From Pseudomonadota bacterium (GTDB lineage Bacteria; Pseudomonadota; Gammaproteobacteria; Burkholderiales; Burkholderiaceae_C): a DNA stretch of 58,063 bases. Each line of letters starts with the position of its first letter. The first letter of the stretch is position 1. The notes below the pieces were generated by a model that was not told where the DNA came from, did not search any database, and saw only the letters and a list, made by a program, of their open reading frames with translations. Location: NCBI GenBank assembly GCA_030538085.1, contig JAUNUR010000014.1:1-58063 (forward strand), written 5' to 3'. The translations under genes and the position numbers were made by a program. This document shows positions 43,408 to 57,377 of the stretch, one piece after another.

Positions 43408-43473
43408 CAAACAGATGGAGAGCGCGGCAGGCGCTTTCGTTTTTAAGAGCATTTGGAACAGGTAGAAGAAATC

Positions 43474-44958
43474 ATGAATCGCGAACTGTTGATGCTGGTC
43501 GAAGCGATTTCTCGCGAGAAAAACGTCGAGCGTGACGTGGTGTTCGGCGCCGTCGAGGCGGCGCTGGCGCAGGCCGCCAAGAAGCTGTACGAGGGCGAGG
43601 TCGACCTGCGCGTGGCCATCGACCGCGACTCGGGCGAATACGAAACCTTCCGCCGCTGGCACGTGGTGCCCGACGAGGCTGGCCTGCAACTGCCCGACCA
43701 GGAAATCCTGCTGTTCGAGGCCAAGGAGCAGATTCCCGACATCGAGGTCGATGAATACATCGAGGAGCCGGTCGAGTCCGTGCCCATTGGCCGCATCGGC
43801 GCCATGGCCGCCAAGCAGGTGATCCTGCAGAAGATCCGCGATGCCGAGCGCGAGATGCTGCTCAACGACTTCATGAGCCGGGGCGAGAAAATTTTCACCG
43901 GCACCGTCAAGCGCATGGACAAGGGCGACATCCTGGTCGAATCCGGCCGGGTGGAAGGCCGCCTGCGCCGCAGCGAGATGATCCCGAAGGAAAACCTGCG
44001 CAACGGCGACCGCGTGCGCGCCATGATCATGGAGGTCGACCTGACGCTGCGCGGCGCGCCGATCCTGCTGTCGCGCTCCGCCCCTGAGTTCATGATCGAG
44101 CTGTTCCGCAACGAGGTGCCCGAGATCGAGCAGGGCCTGCTGGAAATCAAGAGCTGCGCGCGCGACCCCGGCAGCCGCGCCAAGATCGCCGTGCTGAGTC
44201 ATGACAAGCGGGTTGACCCCATCGGCACCTGCGTCGGCGTGCGCGGCACGCGCGTGAACGCCGTCACCAACGAGCTGGCTGGCGAGCGCGTGGACATCGT
44301 GCTGTGGTCCGAGGACCCGGCGCAGTTCGTCATCGGCGCGCTGGCGCCGGCCAACGTGTCGTCCATCGTCGTCGACGAGGAAAAGCACGCCATGGACGTG
44401 GTGGTCGACGAGGAGAACCTTGCCATCGCCATCGGTCGCGGCGGTCAGAACGTGCGCCTGGCGTCCGAGCTGACCGGCTGGAAGATCAACATCATGGACG
44501 CCAACGAATCGGCCCAGAAGGAGGCCGAGGAAACCGGCGCCATTCGCGAGTTGTTCATGGAACGGCTCGACGTCGACCAGGAGATCGCCGACATCCTGAT
44601 CGAGGAAGGCTTCACCAACCTGGAGGAAGTGGCCTACGTGCCGATCCAGGAAATGCTGGACATCGAGGCGTTCGACGAAGACACCGTGAACGAGTTGCGC
44701 GCGCGCGCCAAGGATGCGCTGCTGACGCTGGCGATTGAGCGCGAGGAAAAGGTCGAGGCGGTATCGCAGGATCTGCGCGACCTGGAAGGGTTGACGCACG
44801 AGCTGATCGCCAAGCTGGCCGAGGCCGGCGTGCAGACGCGCGACGACTTGGCCGATCTGGCCATTGATGAATTGACCGAGATCACCGGGCAATCCGAGGA
44901 GGACGCCCGCGCCCTGATCCTGAAGGCGCGCGAGCACTGGTTCGCCGATCAAGAGTAA
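43474..44958 (+). CDS. nusA: Transcription termination/antitermination protein NusA
   Basis: RNA polymerase elongation factor affecting pausing, termination and antitermination. The 494-residue protein has the N-terminal RNAP-binding domain ([31 protein letters not shown]), S1 domain (about 135-200), two KH domains ([29 protein letters not shown] and [18 protein letters not shown]), and two C-terminal acidic repeats, as in E. coli and other proteobacteria. Second gene of the operon; infB follows after 24 bp. Confidence 0.98.
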   Translation: MNRELLMLVEAISREKNVERDVVFGAVEAALAQAAKKLYEGEVDLRVAIDRDSGEYETFRRWHVVPDEAGLQLPDQEILLFEAKEQIPDIEVDEYIEEPVESVPIGRIGAMAAKQVILQKIRDAEREMLLNDFMSRGEKIFTGTVKRMDKGDILVESGRVEGRLRRSEMIPKENLRNGDRVRAMIMEVDLTLRGAPILLSRSAPEFMIELFRNEVPEIEQGLLEIKSCARDPGSRAKIAVLSHDKRVDPIGTCVGVRGTRVNAVTNELAGERVDIVLWSEDPAQFVIGALAPANVSSIVVDEEKHAMDVVVDEENLAIAIGRGGQNVRLASELTGWKINIMDANESAQKEAEETGAIRELFMERLDVDQEIADILIEEGFTNLEEVAYVPIQEMLDIEAFDEDTVNELRARAKDALLTLAIEREEKVEAVSQDLRDLEGLTHELIAKLAEAGVQTRDDLADLAIDELTEITGQSEEDARALILKAREHWFADQE

Positions 44959-44982
44959 TGGGCATGGAGACCAGCACACAAT

Positions 44983-47803
<2,821 letters not shown>

Positions 47804-47808
<5 letters not shown>

Positions 47809-47912
47809 CAAATGACTTCGCCGCTGGCGCGGCATCAATGACAAATGACAAACGCACGTGCAAGCCGTTTTGTCATTTGTCATAGGCCGGCGCAGCCGCC
47901 GTCATTTGTCAT
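47804..47912. repeat. TGACAAATG palindromic repeat, copy 3 (infB-rbfA junction)
   Basis: TATGACAAATGAC, ATGACAAATGACAAACG, TTTTGTCATTTGTCAT and GTCATTTGTCATC alternate around GC-rich CGCCGCTGGCGCGGC and GGCGCAGCCGCC cores. The first base triplet of the repeat is the infB stop codon, and the block fills most of the gap before rbfA. Confidence 0.75.
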
Positions 47913-47932
47913 CAGTGGACCCGATTGCCAGC

Positions 47933-48310
47933 ATGACCAGAAAGAGCTCCGCCCCCAACCGCGGCTACCGCATCGCCGACCAGATCCAGCGTGATCTGGC
48001 CGAACTGATCGCGCGCGAGTTGAAAGACCCGCGCGTGGGCATGGTCACGCTGAACGCGGTCGAGGTCACACCAGACTACGCGCACGCCAAGGTGTATTTC
48101 AGCCTGCTTACGGGCGATCCTTCGGAGACCGAGGAGGCGTTGAACCACGCCGCCGGCCACCTGCGCAATGGCCTGTTCAAGCGCCTGCACATCCACACCG
48201 TGCCCACGCTGCACTTCATCTTCGACCGCACCACCGAGCGCGCGGCCGACATGAACGCGCTGATCGCCAAGGCGGTGGCTTCGCGCTCCAAGGACGACGA
48301 GACGCCATGA
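47933..48310 (+). CDS. rbfA: Ribosome-binding factor A
   Basis: Cold-shock 30S maturation factor with a KH-like fold. The 125-residue protein shows [48 protein letters not shown] and [19 protein letters not shown], matching the family. ATG 47933 is used; an in-frame GTG at 47915 would add six residues next to the repeat. The end overlaps the truB start by 4 bases. Confidence 0.95.
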   Translation: MTRKSSAPNRGYRIADQIQRDLAELIARELKDPRVGMVTLNAVEVTPDYAHAKVYFSLLTGDPSETEEALNHAAGHLRNGLFKRLHIHTVPTLHFIFDRTTERAADMNALIAKAVASRSKDDETP

Positions 48311-49284
48311 CCGCCACCCCACGTGCACGGGTGCAGCGGCGCCCGGTGCATGGGGTGTTGCTGCTCGACAAGCCGCTGGGCCTGTCCAGCAACCAGGCGC
48401 TGCAAAAAGCCAAGTGGTTGCTGCGCGCCGAAAAGGCCGGCCACACCGGCACGCTCGACCCGCTGGCCACCGGCGTGCTGCCGCTGTGCTTCGGCGCCGC
48501 CACCAAGTTCAGCGGCCTGCACCTGGATGCCGACAAGACCTACGAAACCACGGTGCGTCTGGGCGTGACCACCGCCACCGCCGACGCTGAAGGTGAGGTG
48601 GTGCGCACCGCGCCCGTCACCTGCAGCGCGGGCGAAGTGGTGGAGGTGCTGGACCGATTCACCGGCCCGATCAGCCAGGTGCCGCCCATGCACAGCGCGC
48701 TCAAGAAGGACGGCAAGGCGCTGTACGAATACGCGCGTGCCGGCGAAACGGTGGAGCGGGCGCCGCGCGAAGTCGTGATCCATGAGCTCGAACTGCTCGA
48801 CATGGATCTGACGGGCGAGGCGCCGTTCCTGAACCTGCGCGTGCAGTGCAGCAAGGGCACCTACATCCGCACGCTGGGCGAGGACATTGGCGCCGCGCTC
48901 GGCTGCGGCGGCCACCTGACACGCCTGCGCCGCGTGGCCACCGGCCCGTTCAGCGAGGGCCAGTGCATCACGCTCGATGCGCTGGACGCCCTGTCCGAAG
49001 CCGAGCGCCTGGCCGCGCTGCTGCCACCCGAGGCACTGCTGCCCGATCACACGCGCGTCACGCTGGCCGGCGAGGATGCGGGGCGCTTCCTGTCCGGCAT
49101 GCGCCGCCGCGGACCCTGGCCCGATGCCGAGCACGTGGCCGTGTTCGGTGAACAGCCGCGTGCGCTGCTGGGCACGGCGCACGTCAAGGCCGGCGAACTG
49201 ATCCCCAACCGACTCCTGAGTCCTGTCGAAATCCAGCAATTTCTGGTGATGCGCACCGAGCCTCCCGATATACAAAAAGCATAG
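48307..49284 (+). CDS. truB: tRNA pseudouridine(55) synthase
   Basis: Makes pseudouridine 55 in the T-loop of tRNAs. The 325-residue protein has [19 protein letters not shown], the catalytic Asp51 in [66 protein letters not shown] and [17 protein letters not shown], all TruB signatures. Overlaps rbfA by 4 bases. The TAG stop is formed by an ATAGCTGCT repeat. Confidence 0.97.
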   Translation: MTATPRARVQRRPVHGVLLLDKPLGLSSNQALQKAKWLLRAEKAGHTGTLDPLATGVLPLCFGAATKFSGLHLDADKTYETTVRLGVTTATADAEGEVVRTAPVTCSAGEVVEVLDRFTGPISQVPPMHSALKKDGKALYEYARAGETVERAPREVVIHELELLDMDLTGEAPFLNLRVQCSKGTYIRTLGEDIGAALGCGGHLTRLRRVATGPFSEGQCITLDALDALSEAERLAALLPPEALLPDHTRVTLAGEDAGRFLSGMRRRGPWPDAEHVAVFGEQPRALLGTAHVKAGELIPNRLLSPVEIQQFLVMRTEPPDIQKA

Positions 49285-49360
49285 CTGCTTACGCTCGTCA
49301 CGCCTGATTTTCAGATGTAAAACGATCTGAAATCCTTGTCTATCAGGCGCAAGCAGCTAT
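49281..49360 (+). terminator. Nested repeat hairpin at the truB end
   Basis: ATAGCTGCTT (49281-49290) pairs with AAGCAGCTAT (49351-49360); inside, GCCTGAT (49302-49308) pairs with ATCAGGC (49342-49348), and TTTCAGAT (49309-49316) with ATCTGAAA (49325-49332). A TTTTATT tract follows. It looks like a dispersed repeat that could work as the operon terminator; truB's stop is in the left arm. Confidence 0.6.
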
Positions 49361-49421
49361 TTTTATTGAAGTTATCCAGTTTTCCTCCCGAACTTCCAGC
49401 GATTCCCATCCGAGCCCATCC

Positions 49422-51251
49422 ATGAGCAAGCCCATTCGCAACATCGCCATCATTGCCCACGTCGACCACGGCAAGACCACCATGGTCGACCAATTGCTGC
49501 GCCAGTCCGGCACCTTCGCCGACCACGAAAAAGTGGTCGACACCGTGATGGACAACAACGCCATCGAGCGCGAGCGCGGCATCACCATCCTGGCCAAGAA
49601 CTGCGCCGTGTCCTGGCAGGGCACGCACATCAACGTCGTCGACACCCCCGGCCACGCGGACTTCGGCGGTGAAGTCGAGCGCGCCCTCTCGATGGTCGAT
49701 GGCGTGGTGCTGCTGATCGACTCGCAGGAAGGCCCGATGCCGCAGACGCGCTTCGTTACCAAGAAGGCGCTGGCGCTGGGCCTCAAGCCCATCGTCGTCG
49801 TCAACAAGGTCGACAAGCCCGGCGCGCGGCCCGACTACGTGATCAACGCCGCGTTCGACCTGTTCGACAAGCTGGGCGCCAACGACGAGCAGCTCGACTT
49901 TCCGGTCGTCTACGCCTCGGGCATCAACGGCTGGAGTTCGATGGAAGAAGGCTTGCCCGGCGAGCAGTGGGGGCCGGACATGTCGGCACTGTTCAACACC
50001 ATCCTCAAACACGTGCCGCCGCACGAGGGTGACGCCGCCGCGCCGCTGCAATTGCAGATTTCCGCGCTGGATTACTCCACCTTCGTCGGCCGCATCGGCG
50101 TCGGCCGCATCAACAGCGGCACGCTGAAGCCCGCGCAGGACGTGCTGGTGATGGAAGGCCCCGACGGCAAGCAGTACAAGGGCCGCGTCAACCAGGTGCT
50201 GGCCTTCGAAGGGCTGGACCGCGTGCAGGTCAAGGAGGCTTTCCCCGGCGACATCGTGCTGATCAACGGCATCGAGGACCTGAACATCGGCGTGACCCTG
50301 ACCGATGCCACCAACCCCCAGCCCCTGCCGATGCTGAAGATCGACGAGCCCACGCTGACGATGAACTTCTGCGTCAACACCAGCCCGCTGGCCGGGCGCG
50401 AGGGCAAGTTCGTCACCAGCCGCCAGATCTGGGACCGGCTGAAGAAAGAGCTGCAAAGCAACGTGGCCCTGCGCGTGAGCGAAACCGCCGAAGAGGGCGT
50501 GTACGAAGTGGCTGGCCGGGGCGAACTGCACCTGACCATCCTGCTGGAAGAAATGCGCCGCGAGGGCTATGAGCTGGCCGTGAGCAAGCCGCGCGTGGTG
50601 TTCCGCGATATCGACGGTGAGCGCTGCGAGCCCATCGAGCTGGTCACTGCCGACATTGAGGAGAACCACCAGGGCGGCGTGATGCAGGCGCTGGGCGAGC
50701 GCAAGGGCGAGCTGATCAACATGGAGCCCGATGGCCGCGGCCGCGTGCGGCTCGAATACCGCATTCCGGCGCGCGGGCTGATCGGCTTCACCAACGAATT
50801 CCTCAACCTGACGCGCGGCACGGGCCTGATCAGCAACATCTTCGACGGCTACGAGCCGCACAAGGGCGAGATCGGTGGCCGCAAGAACGGCGTGCTGATC
50901 AGCATGGACGACGGCGAGATCTTCACCTACGCGCTGGGCAAGCTGGACGACCGCGGCCGCATGTTCGTGCGCCCGGGCGACCCGGTGTACGAGGGCATGA
51001 TCGTCGGCATCCACAGCCGCGACAACGACCTGGTGGTGAACGCCACGCGCACCAAGCAGCTCACCAACTTCCGCGTCAGCGGCAAGGAAGACGCCATCAA
51101 GATCACGCCACCGATCCTGCTGACGCTGGAATACGCGGTCGAGTTCATCGAGGACGACGAGCTGGTCGAGATTACGCCCAAGAGCATCCGCCTGCGCAAG
51201 CGCTTCCTGAAGGAGCACGAGCGCAAGCGCGCGAGCCGCGAAGCGGCGTGA
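49422..51251 (+). CDS. typA: Translational GTPase TypA/BipA
   Basis: Ribosome-binding GTPase involved in 50S assembly and stress or cold adaptation. The 609-residue protein has G1 AHVDHGKTTMVDQLL near residue 12, RGITILAKN switch region, G3 VDTPGHADFGGEVER, G4 NKVDKPGARP, EF-G-like domains III and V, and the C-terminal BipA domain with RGLIGFTNEFLNLTRGTG and FTYALGKLDDRGRMFV. It is separated from truB by 137 bp containing the hairpin, so it is likely a separate transcript. Confidence 0.98.
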   Translation: MSKPIRNIAIIAHVDHGKTTMVDQLLRQSGTFADHEKVVDTVMDNNAIERERGITILAKNCAVSWQGTHINVVDTPGHADFGGEVERALSMVDGVVLLIDSQEGPMPQTRFVTKKALALGLKPIVVVNKVDKPGARPDYVINAAFDLFDKLGANDEQLDFPVVYASGINGWSSMEEGLPGEQWGPDMSALFNTILKHVPPHEGDAAAPLQLQISALDYSTFVGRIGVGRINSGTLKPAQDVLVMEGPDGKQYKGRVNQVLAFEGLDRVQVKEAFPGDIVLINGIEDLNIGVTLTDATNPQPLPMLKIDEPTLTMNFCVNTSPLAGREGKFVTSRQIWDRLKKELQSNVALRVSETAEEGVYEVAGRGELHLTILLEEMRREGYELAVSKPRVVFRDIDGERCEPIELVTADIEENHQGGVMQALGERKGELINMEPDGRGRVRLEYRIPARGLIGFTNEFLNLTRGTGLISNIFDGYEPHKGEIGGRKNGVLISMDDGEIFTYALGKLDDRGRMFVRPGDPVYEGMIVGIHSRDNDLVVNATRTKQLTNFRVSGKEDAIKITPPILLTLEYAVEFIEDDELVEITPKSIRLRKRFLKEHERKRASREAA

Positions 51252-51390
51252 TGCTGGCTTTTTCCGCGTCGGCCGTCACCTGCAGGTGGCGCTGGCCAGC
51301 GGGGCACGGCTGGAACTGGGCGACGTGATCGATTCGCTGGGCATGGGTTTCGTGCGGGCGCTGCTGGCAAGCGAGGAGGGATTGGTTTGA
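51252..51390 (+). other. Unexplained coding-like segment after typA
   Basis: In one frame (to the TGA at 51388-51390) the sequence reads as a continuous protein-like tail: GFFRVGRHLQVALASGARLE, LGDVIDSLGMGFVRALLASE, EGLV. No good start codon precedes it within the gap, and the frame runs back into the typA end. Its TGA overlaps the TTG start of the next gene. It may be the C-terminus of a decayed gene or a short coupled ORF. Confidence 0.25.
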
Positions 51391-52663
51391 CCTTCGGCAC
51401 TGAAGAATGGAGCGCACCACCGCTTGAGCCTGAACTGGTTTTCCACCACCGCGATCCGCGCGTGGCGGGCCGCCCACGCCAGCAAGTACTGATGCGCGCC
51501 TTGCCATGGTTGACGTTGGCACTGGTGTTGGTGGTGCCCATGGGCGTCGCGCTCATTCTGCTGCAGCATGCGCCGGGTGGTTGGCCTCAGGTGTGGGTCG
51601 AGCTGTTGAAGCTGGCGCAAAAAGACCCCGTCAAAAATATCGGCTGGTTGGCGCAAATGCTGACCGTTCCGGTCGTGATGTGGCTGGTCGTGCATGTGCC
51701 CAGCCGCTCGCGCCTCGTGCTCACGCACGACGCCTTGCAACACCTATCAGGCGTGCCGCTGCTGGCGCGCTGGCTGGATTGGCGGCTGGATCTGAACGCC
51801 GTGCGCGCTGGCACGCTCAAGCTGCAATTGGCTGGCGCGCCGTTTGGCGCCAACCCATTGGCGCTGTACCGGGTGAGCTGGGGCCGGGGCGGTCTGCACA
51901 GCTTTCATCCCGCCGCCTGGCATGTACCGGGCCAGGCCGACACCGAGCCGTTGAAGCCGCGCGGCACGTTCGGCCTGGTGCGCTGGGAATCGCCCGACAA
52001 CCAGCCCGTGCTGCACGCCAATCTGCTGGCGTTGCCACTGGTGCAGGCACTCGCCGCGCGTGGCGTGGCGCTCCCGCCCATTACCGGCAAGCGGCAGATG
52101 CACGGGCTGGACTTGATGGCGCACCCGCGCCTGAAACCCTTGGTGATCGGCTTCTTCGCGCTCATCGTGCTGGCGGTGGTGCTGTTTGTCGTGCTGCAAG
52201 ACCAGCATTTCTTCGCTGCGCCAACGTGGATTCCGCTGGCTGCCTGGGGCGGTGCTTGGGCACTGGCGGCGCTGGCCTGGTCGTGGCCCGAGGGTGATCG
52301 CCCGCAAGAGGAGGGCGTTTCGAAGTACGAGCTGGGTATGCCAAGTTCGTGGTTGCCGTGCTGTTCGGTATGGCGTGCACGCTGGCTGGCCCCCTGCTGG
52401 CTCTGGGATGGACGTGGCTGACCCAGCCCGCGCAGCAAATCGTGTTCAGCGTGCAAGGAACCCAGCCACCCCGCTTGCGTGCCGTGGCGCCTGAATCGCC
52501 AGTGCCTGATCTGCAGCCGGGCCAGGTGCCCGAGTTCTGGGCCAGCCTGCCCGCTGGCGAGCGCATCACCTTGCCCGTGCGCCGGGGCATGGCGGGCCTG
52601 TGGTGGCAGTACGACGGCAGCGTGCTGACGGAGCGCGTGCAGGCGTTTTATTCGGCGCATTGA
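51387..52663 (+). pseudogene. Frameshifted membrane protein gene of unknown function
   Basis: The first frame (TTG 51387 to a stop at 52421) encodes a protein with membrane helices at about residues 36-55 (WLTLALVLVVPMGVALIL), 85-100 and 253-275 (LKPLVIGFFALIVLAVVLFVVL). The natural continuation, another helix (FVVAVLFGMACTLAGPLLALGW) and a folded tail ending RVQAFYSAH, lies in the -1 frame and stops at 52663. That second frame is blocked by TGA at 52295, so the shift must fall between about 52298 and 52400, probably near AAGAGGAGGGCG (52304-52316). It could be a true mutation or a sequencing error. Family not recognised. Confidence 0.6.
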
Positions 52664-52751
52664 CCATCGATGCCGTTATTGAGCAACCCAACCCCGCCAG
52701 CAGGGCCGTTGTACCTGAAGAAAATCAATGACTTACAAAACGTGTTCTTGA

Positions 52752-52921
52752 GAGGTTTTCAATCATCACGACAGCGCGTGCCATCAGAAAAACCCCTCAC
52801 ATTCCCTCGTCATTGCGGCGAAAGCCGCCATCCATGGAGCGTCACCTTGACACGGCGTTGACCCACGGACACCGTGCGGATGGCGGCTTTCACCGCAATG
52901 ACGGGATGAAGAGAAGGCATT
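52752..52921. mobile_element. Inverted-repeat element B, copy 3 (diverged, inverted)
   Basis: Reverse orientation relative to copies 1 and 2. TTTTCAATCATCACGACAGC, then GCCATCAGAAAAACCCCTCAC, then the CGTCATTGCGGCGAAAGCCGCCATCC hairpin core with its far arm at ~52883-52905. The CCTATTGA ends are missing or degraded. Confidence 0.5.
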
Positions 52922-52974
52922 GCGTACCTTGTTGGCGTGCGCCAACCTGCCGGCGTTTTTTTTGCACCCTCTGC

Positions 52975-53026
52975 GCCTATTGAGCAACTCAACCCTGCTG
53001 GCGGGGTTGGGTTGCTCAATAGAAGA
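52975..53026. repeat. TTGAGCAAC hairpin repeat
   Basis: CTATTGAGCAACTCAACCC and GGGTTGGGTTGCTCAATAG form a ~17 bp stem around TGCTGGCG. The right arm is repeated in inverse complement at 52675-52702. Short CTATTGA ends resemble those of element B, so they may share an origin. Confidence 0.5.
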
Positions 53027-53031
53027 AACAA

Positions 53032-53058
53032 GAAAGCCGTGGCTGGGCCACGGCTTTC
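53032..53058 (-). terminator. Intrinsic terminator for the secreted lipoprotein gene
   Basis: GAAAGCCGTGGC and GCCACGGCTTTC form a perfect 12 bp stem with a 3-base loop, ~42 bp past the stop of the leftward gene at 53100. Flanking T's on the minus strand are few, so strength is uncertain. Confidence 0.55.
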
Positions 53059-53099
53059 GTTGCGGGCCGCCTCAGCGGCGGGTCAAAATCAGCTTTGCA

Positions 53100-53516
53100 T
53101 CACGGACGCGCCAGGCGCCAGTTGCCACCCACGCCATCGCCCAGGCGGTCGCCGGCCTTGGCATCCTTGGCGTAGTAGTACAGCGGCATGCCCTTGAAGG
53201 CCCACTGCTTGCTGCCGTCGGCGCGGGTGATGATGGTGTAGTCGCCCAGCGGCACGGCCGTGGCGGCCACGCCCAGCGGCGGCCAGTTGGCGGCGCAGGC
53301 ATCCACGCAGGCGGATTTTCCACTGCCGGCCACGTCCTTGGTGAACACGTACAGCGTGCGGCCATCCGGGCCGATCAGCGTGCCGTCGGTGGCTTGCGTC
53401 AGCGTGCTGGGCTTGGCGTCCGCGGTGGCCGGGGTGCTGGTCTTGGTGCTGGTGCCGCAGGCGGCCAGCAGGGCCGCGGCGGCCACGGCGGCCACGGCGG
53501 TGATCAGTGCTTTCAT
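53100..53516 (-). CDS. Secreted-repeat lipoprotein (Lipoprotein_15/COG4315 type)
   Basis: A 138-residue lipoprotein: signal MKALITAVAAVAAAALLAAC with lipobox cysteine at about residue 20, a Thr/Ser/Ala linker, then two beta-type repeats of the PF03640 kind (GPDGRTLYVFTKDVAGSGKSAC...CAANWPPL, and ADGSKQWAFKGMPLYYYAKDAKAGD). Such proteins are widespread and of unknown function; some are linked to redox or copper proteins. ATG 53516 has AAGGAG 8 bp upstream, while the longer reading to 53549 lacks one. Confidence 0.85.
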   Translation of the reverse strand: MKALITAVAAVAAAALLAACGTSTKTSTPATADAKPSTLTQATDGTLIGPDGRTLYVFTKDVAGSGKSACVDACAANWPPLGVAATAVPLGDYTIITRADGSKQWAFKGMPLYYYAKDAKAGDRLGDGVGGNWRLARP

Positions 53517-53675
53517 GGGTGAGGCTCCTTGTGCGTGTGTCAAAACCATGACAGTTTAGCCCGACACCCCACCACCCAATGTCGGACGGGAAGCTGAGGG
53601 CAGGCGACGCCCCAGCGTGGCAAGCGGCCACCGATACCGGGCGCCGCAGTGAGCCCCGCGCACGACCGCAGCACG

Positions 53676-54158
53676 CTACTTCAGCCGCATCTTCATCGCG
53701 CGCTCCACCTCGCGCTTGCCCTCGCGCTCCTTGATGGTGTCGCGCTTGTCGTGCGTGGCCTTGCCCTTGGCCAGGGCAATCTCGCACTTCACCCGGCCGT
53801 TTTTCCAGTACAGCTTCAGCGGCACCAGCGTGTAGCCCTTCTGCTCCACCTTGCCGATCAGGCGCTTGATCTCCTCGCCGTGCAACAGCAGCTTCTTGGT
53901 GCGCACGGCATCGGGCCGCACATGGGTGCTGGCGGTGCCCAGCGGGTTGATCTGGCAGCCGATGACGAACAGCTCGCTATCGCGGATCACCACGTAACCG
54001 TCTGTCAGCTGCGCCTTGCCAGCGCGCAGCGCCTTCACTTCCCAGCCTTCCAGTACCATGCCGGCCTCGTAACGCTCCTCGAAGAAGTAGTTGAACGCGG
54101 CTTTCTTGTTCTCGGCGATGACCGGACTGGGTGACTTGGGTTTTTTCTTCGTGGCCAT
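53676..54158 (-). CDS. smpB: SsrA-binding protein SmpB
   Basis: Brings tmRNA to stalled ribosomes for trans-translation. The 160-residue protein shows [52 protein letters not shown], a [59 protein letters not shown] core, and a basic C-tail. ATG 54158 (MATKKKPKS) is chosen. No tmRNA gene is in the window. It is divergent from ratA, the usual proteobacterial order. Confidence 0.97.
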   Translation of the reverse strand: MATKKKPKSPSPVIAENKKAAFNYFFEERYEAGMVLEGWEVKALRAGKAQLTDGYVVIRDSELFVIGCQINPLGTASTHVRPDAVRTKKLLLHGEEIKRLIGKVEQKGYTLVPLKLYWKNGRVKCEIALAKGKATHDKRDTIKEREGKREVERAMKMRLK

Positions 54159-54251
54159 CTGAGGCATATGAAGCGCCAAGGGCGCTTTTGCAAGCTGCGC
54201 GCGGCAGGCGCCGGGGCAGGGCGCCTAGAATTGCGGGTAAACGCGCATTCT

Positions 54252-54701
54252 ATGAAATCCGTCCACAAGTCCGTTCTGATCTGGTATACCGCCCAGGAAA
54301 TGTTCGACCTGGTGATCGATGTCGAGCGCTATCCCGAATTTCTGCCCTGGTGCAGCCACGGCAAGGTGCTGGAGCGCACCGAGCACGGCATGACGGCCGA
54401 GGTCGGCATCGCCTTCAAGGCCGTGCGTCAAACGTTCACCACCCGCAACGAGCACATTCCGGGGCGCGAGGTGAAACTGCATTTGGTCAAAGGCCCGTTC
54501 TCCAGGCTGGAAGGCGTGTGGACCTTCACCCCCGTGGGTGAGGACCAGCGCGCCTGCCGGATCGACCTGAAGATGAACTACGGCTTCTCGAACAAACTGC
54601 TGGCCACGCTGGTGGGCCCGGTGTTCGACAAGATCGCCAGCAGCTTCGTCGATGCATTCGTGCAGCGCGCCGAACAGGTGTACGGCGGCGCGGCGGCGTG
54701 A
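54252..54701 (+). CDS. ratA: RatA/Coq10-family START-domain protein
   Basis: A 149-residue SRPBCC/START protein (VHKSVLIWYTAQEMFDLVIDVERYPEFLPWCSHGKVL, VKGPFSRLEGVWTFTPV, FDKIASSFVDAFVQRAEQVYG). E. coli RatA was described as binding 50S subunits and blocking subunit joining; eukaryotic homologs (Coq10) bind ubiquinone, so the true role is debated. Gene order smpB (divergent)-ratA-rnfH is conserved. Its stop overlaps the rnfH GTG. Confidence 0.92.
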   Translation: MKSVHKSVLIWYTAQEMFDLVIDVERYPEFLPWCSHGKVLERTEHGMTAEVGIAFKAVRQTFTTRNEHIPGREVKLHLVKGPFSRLEGVWTFTPVGEDQRACRIDLKMNYGFSNKLLATLVGPVFDKIASSFVDAFVQRAEQVYGGAAA

Positions 54702-55039
54702 GCAATTTGCTGCATATCACCGTCGCGTATTCGCCCGCGCCGCGCCAGATGCATGAGGTGGAGGTCGCGCTGCCCATGGGCGGCACGGTGCAGGATGCGC
54801 TGACCGCCAGCGGGTTGCTGGCGCGGTTTCCCGACATGAAAGTCGAGTCAGGTTACGTGGGCGTGTGGGGCCGCAAGGTGCCGTTGGGCCAGTTGCTGCG
54901 CGAGCGTGATCGGGTCGAGGTCTGGCGCCCGCTGCGCGTTGATCCCAAGCTGGCGAGGCGCGAACGCTTTGTGCAACAGGGTGCGCGGGCGGCAGGGTTG
55001 TTTGCCCAGCGCCGGCCAGGGGCCAAGCCGGGGTACTGA
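54698..55039 (+). CDS. rnfH: RnfH-family ubiquitin-like protein
   Basis: A 113-residue beta-grasp protein (UPF0125/RnfH): ITVAYSPAPRQMHEVEVALPMGGTVQDALTASGLLARFP, VGVWGRKVPLGQLLRERDRVEVWRPLRVDPKLARRER. Function unclear. The GTG start overlaps the ratA stop by 4 bases, giving a two-gene operon ended by a strong terminator. Confidence 0.93.
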   Translation: MSNLLHITVAYSPAPRQMHEVEVALPMGGTVQDALTASGLLARFPDMKVESGYVGVWGRKVPLGQLLRERDRVEVWRPLRVDPKLARRERFVQQGARAAGLFAQRRPGAKPGY

Positions 55040-55055
55040 CGATTTTTCAGGCCCT

Positions 55056-55085
55056 AAAAAAACGCGCCATGTGGCGCGTTTTTTT
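55056..55085. terminator. Bidirectional intrinsic terminator after rnfH
   Basis: AAAAAAACGCGCC and GGCGCGTTTTTTT form a perfect stem with a 4-base loop, with T's and A's on both sides. It can end rnfH (rightward) and the DUF4124 gene (leftward). Confidence 0.9.
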
Positions 55086-55125
55086 GTTTGGCCCTATTCC
55101 TGCCCCACATCAAAGCCGCAATTTT

Positions 55126-55153
55126 CGTCATTCCGATGAAAGCCAGGATGACG
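55126..55153. repeat. CGTCATTCCGATGAAAGCC repeat fragment
   Basis: Partial copy of the dispersed CGTCATT..GAAAGCC repeat between the terminator and the DUF4124 gene. Confidence 0.45.
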
Positions 55154-55182
55154 GTTATTGGCGTCTTGAAGTGGTAATGGAA

Positions 55183-55719
55183 TTACCTGCAATCCTGATC
55201 AATGATCTGCTGCGTGCGCTTCATCTCGGCTGCGCGCTGGTTGTCGTCCAGCACCTCGCGTTCGCCCTTGTCGTTCAGGCGGGCCATGCGCATGCCCGAC
55301 TCCAGCGAGGCCTTGGCATTCATGGCGCGCTTGCAGCTTTCCGCACGGGCGGCGGCGATTTTTTCTTCCTCGGCCTTTCTCTTGGCGGCTTCAGCCGCTT
55401 CGGCCTGCTTTTTCTTTTCTTCCAGTGTCTTGTCCACGGCCGGTGGCGCGCTGGCCGCGGCGGCAGGGCTGGCGGCGGCGCTGGGCGCTTCGCTGGCGGC
55501 GGCAGTAGGGGCTGCGGCGGGCGCAGGGGCCGCGCGCGCCACTGGCGCGCCGGTCGACATGCGCGGCTGCTGCAGCACATTCTTTTGCGGCACGTCGGCG
55601 GGTGGCGGACGGTCGCTGAACACGCGGCGGCCATCCTTGTCCACCCACTGGTACTGGGCATGTGCGGCCATGGTGGCGGCCAGGGTCAATCCGAAGAGCA
55701 GGGCGCGGGCTGTATTCAT
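55183..55719 (-). CDS. DUF4124-domain secreted protein
   Basis: A 178-residue exported protein: signal peptide ([22 protein letters not shown]), a DUF4124 domain with [18 protein letters not shown], an Ala/Pro-rich linker, and a charged coiled-coil stretch ([21 protein letters not shown]), then a conserved-looking C-terminus with two cysteines (ESCKRAM...DQDC). DUF4124 proteins are common in beta- and gammaproteobacteria with no set function. It is divergent from guaB. Confidence 0.85.
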   Translation of the reverse strand: MNTARALLFGLTLAATMAAHAQYQWVDKDGRRVFSDRPPPADVPQKNVLQQPRMSTGAPVARAAPAPAAAPTAAASEAPSAAASPAAAASAPPAVDKTLEEKKKQAEAAEAAKRKAEEEKIAAARAESCKRAMNAKASLESGMRMARLNDKGEREVLDDNQRAAEMKRTQQIIDQDCR

Positions 55720-55791
55720 AGGGCAGGCAGTGTAGTCGCGCGCGCGCAAAATCCGTTCATGTAACGCCCTGCGGTGGTATTCAGCCGATGA

Positions 55792-57348
<1,557 letters not shown>

Positions 57349-57377
57349 CATCCGCAGGCAACGGCGTTGGGCTGTCG

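Larger units (their letters stand above)
52664..53099. other. 436 bp repeat-rich gap
   Basis: Contains element B copy 3 in inverse orientation (about 52752-52921), a hairpin-forming TTGAGCAAC repeat (52984-53023, with its inverse complement at 52675-52702), and an intrinsic terminator (53032-53058) for the leftward lipoprotein gene. No gene is supported. Confidence 0.6.

Noticed and set aside
49311-51218. A 635-codon open frame on the minus strand opposite typA
   Set aside because: Shadow of the typA gene; composition dominated by His, Val, Ala, Asp and Gln with no domain.
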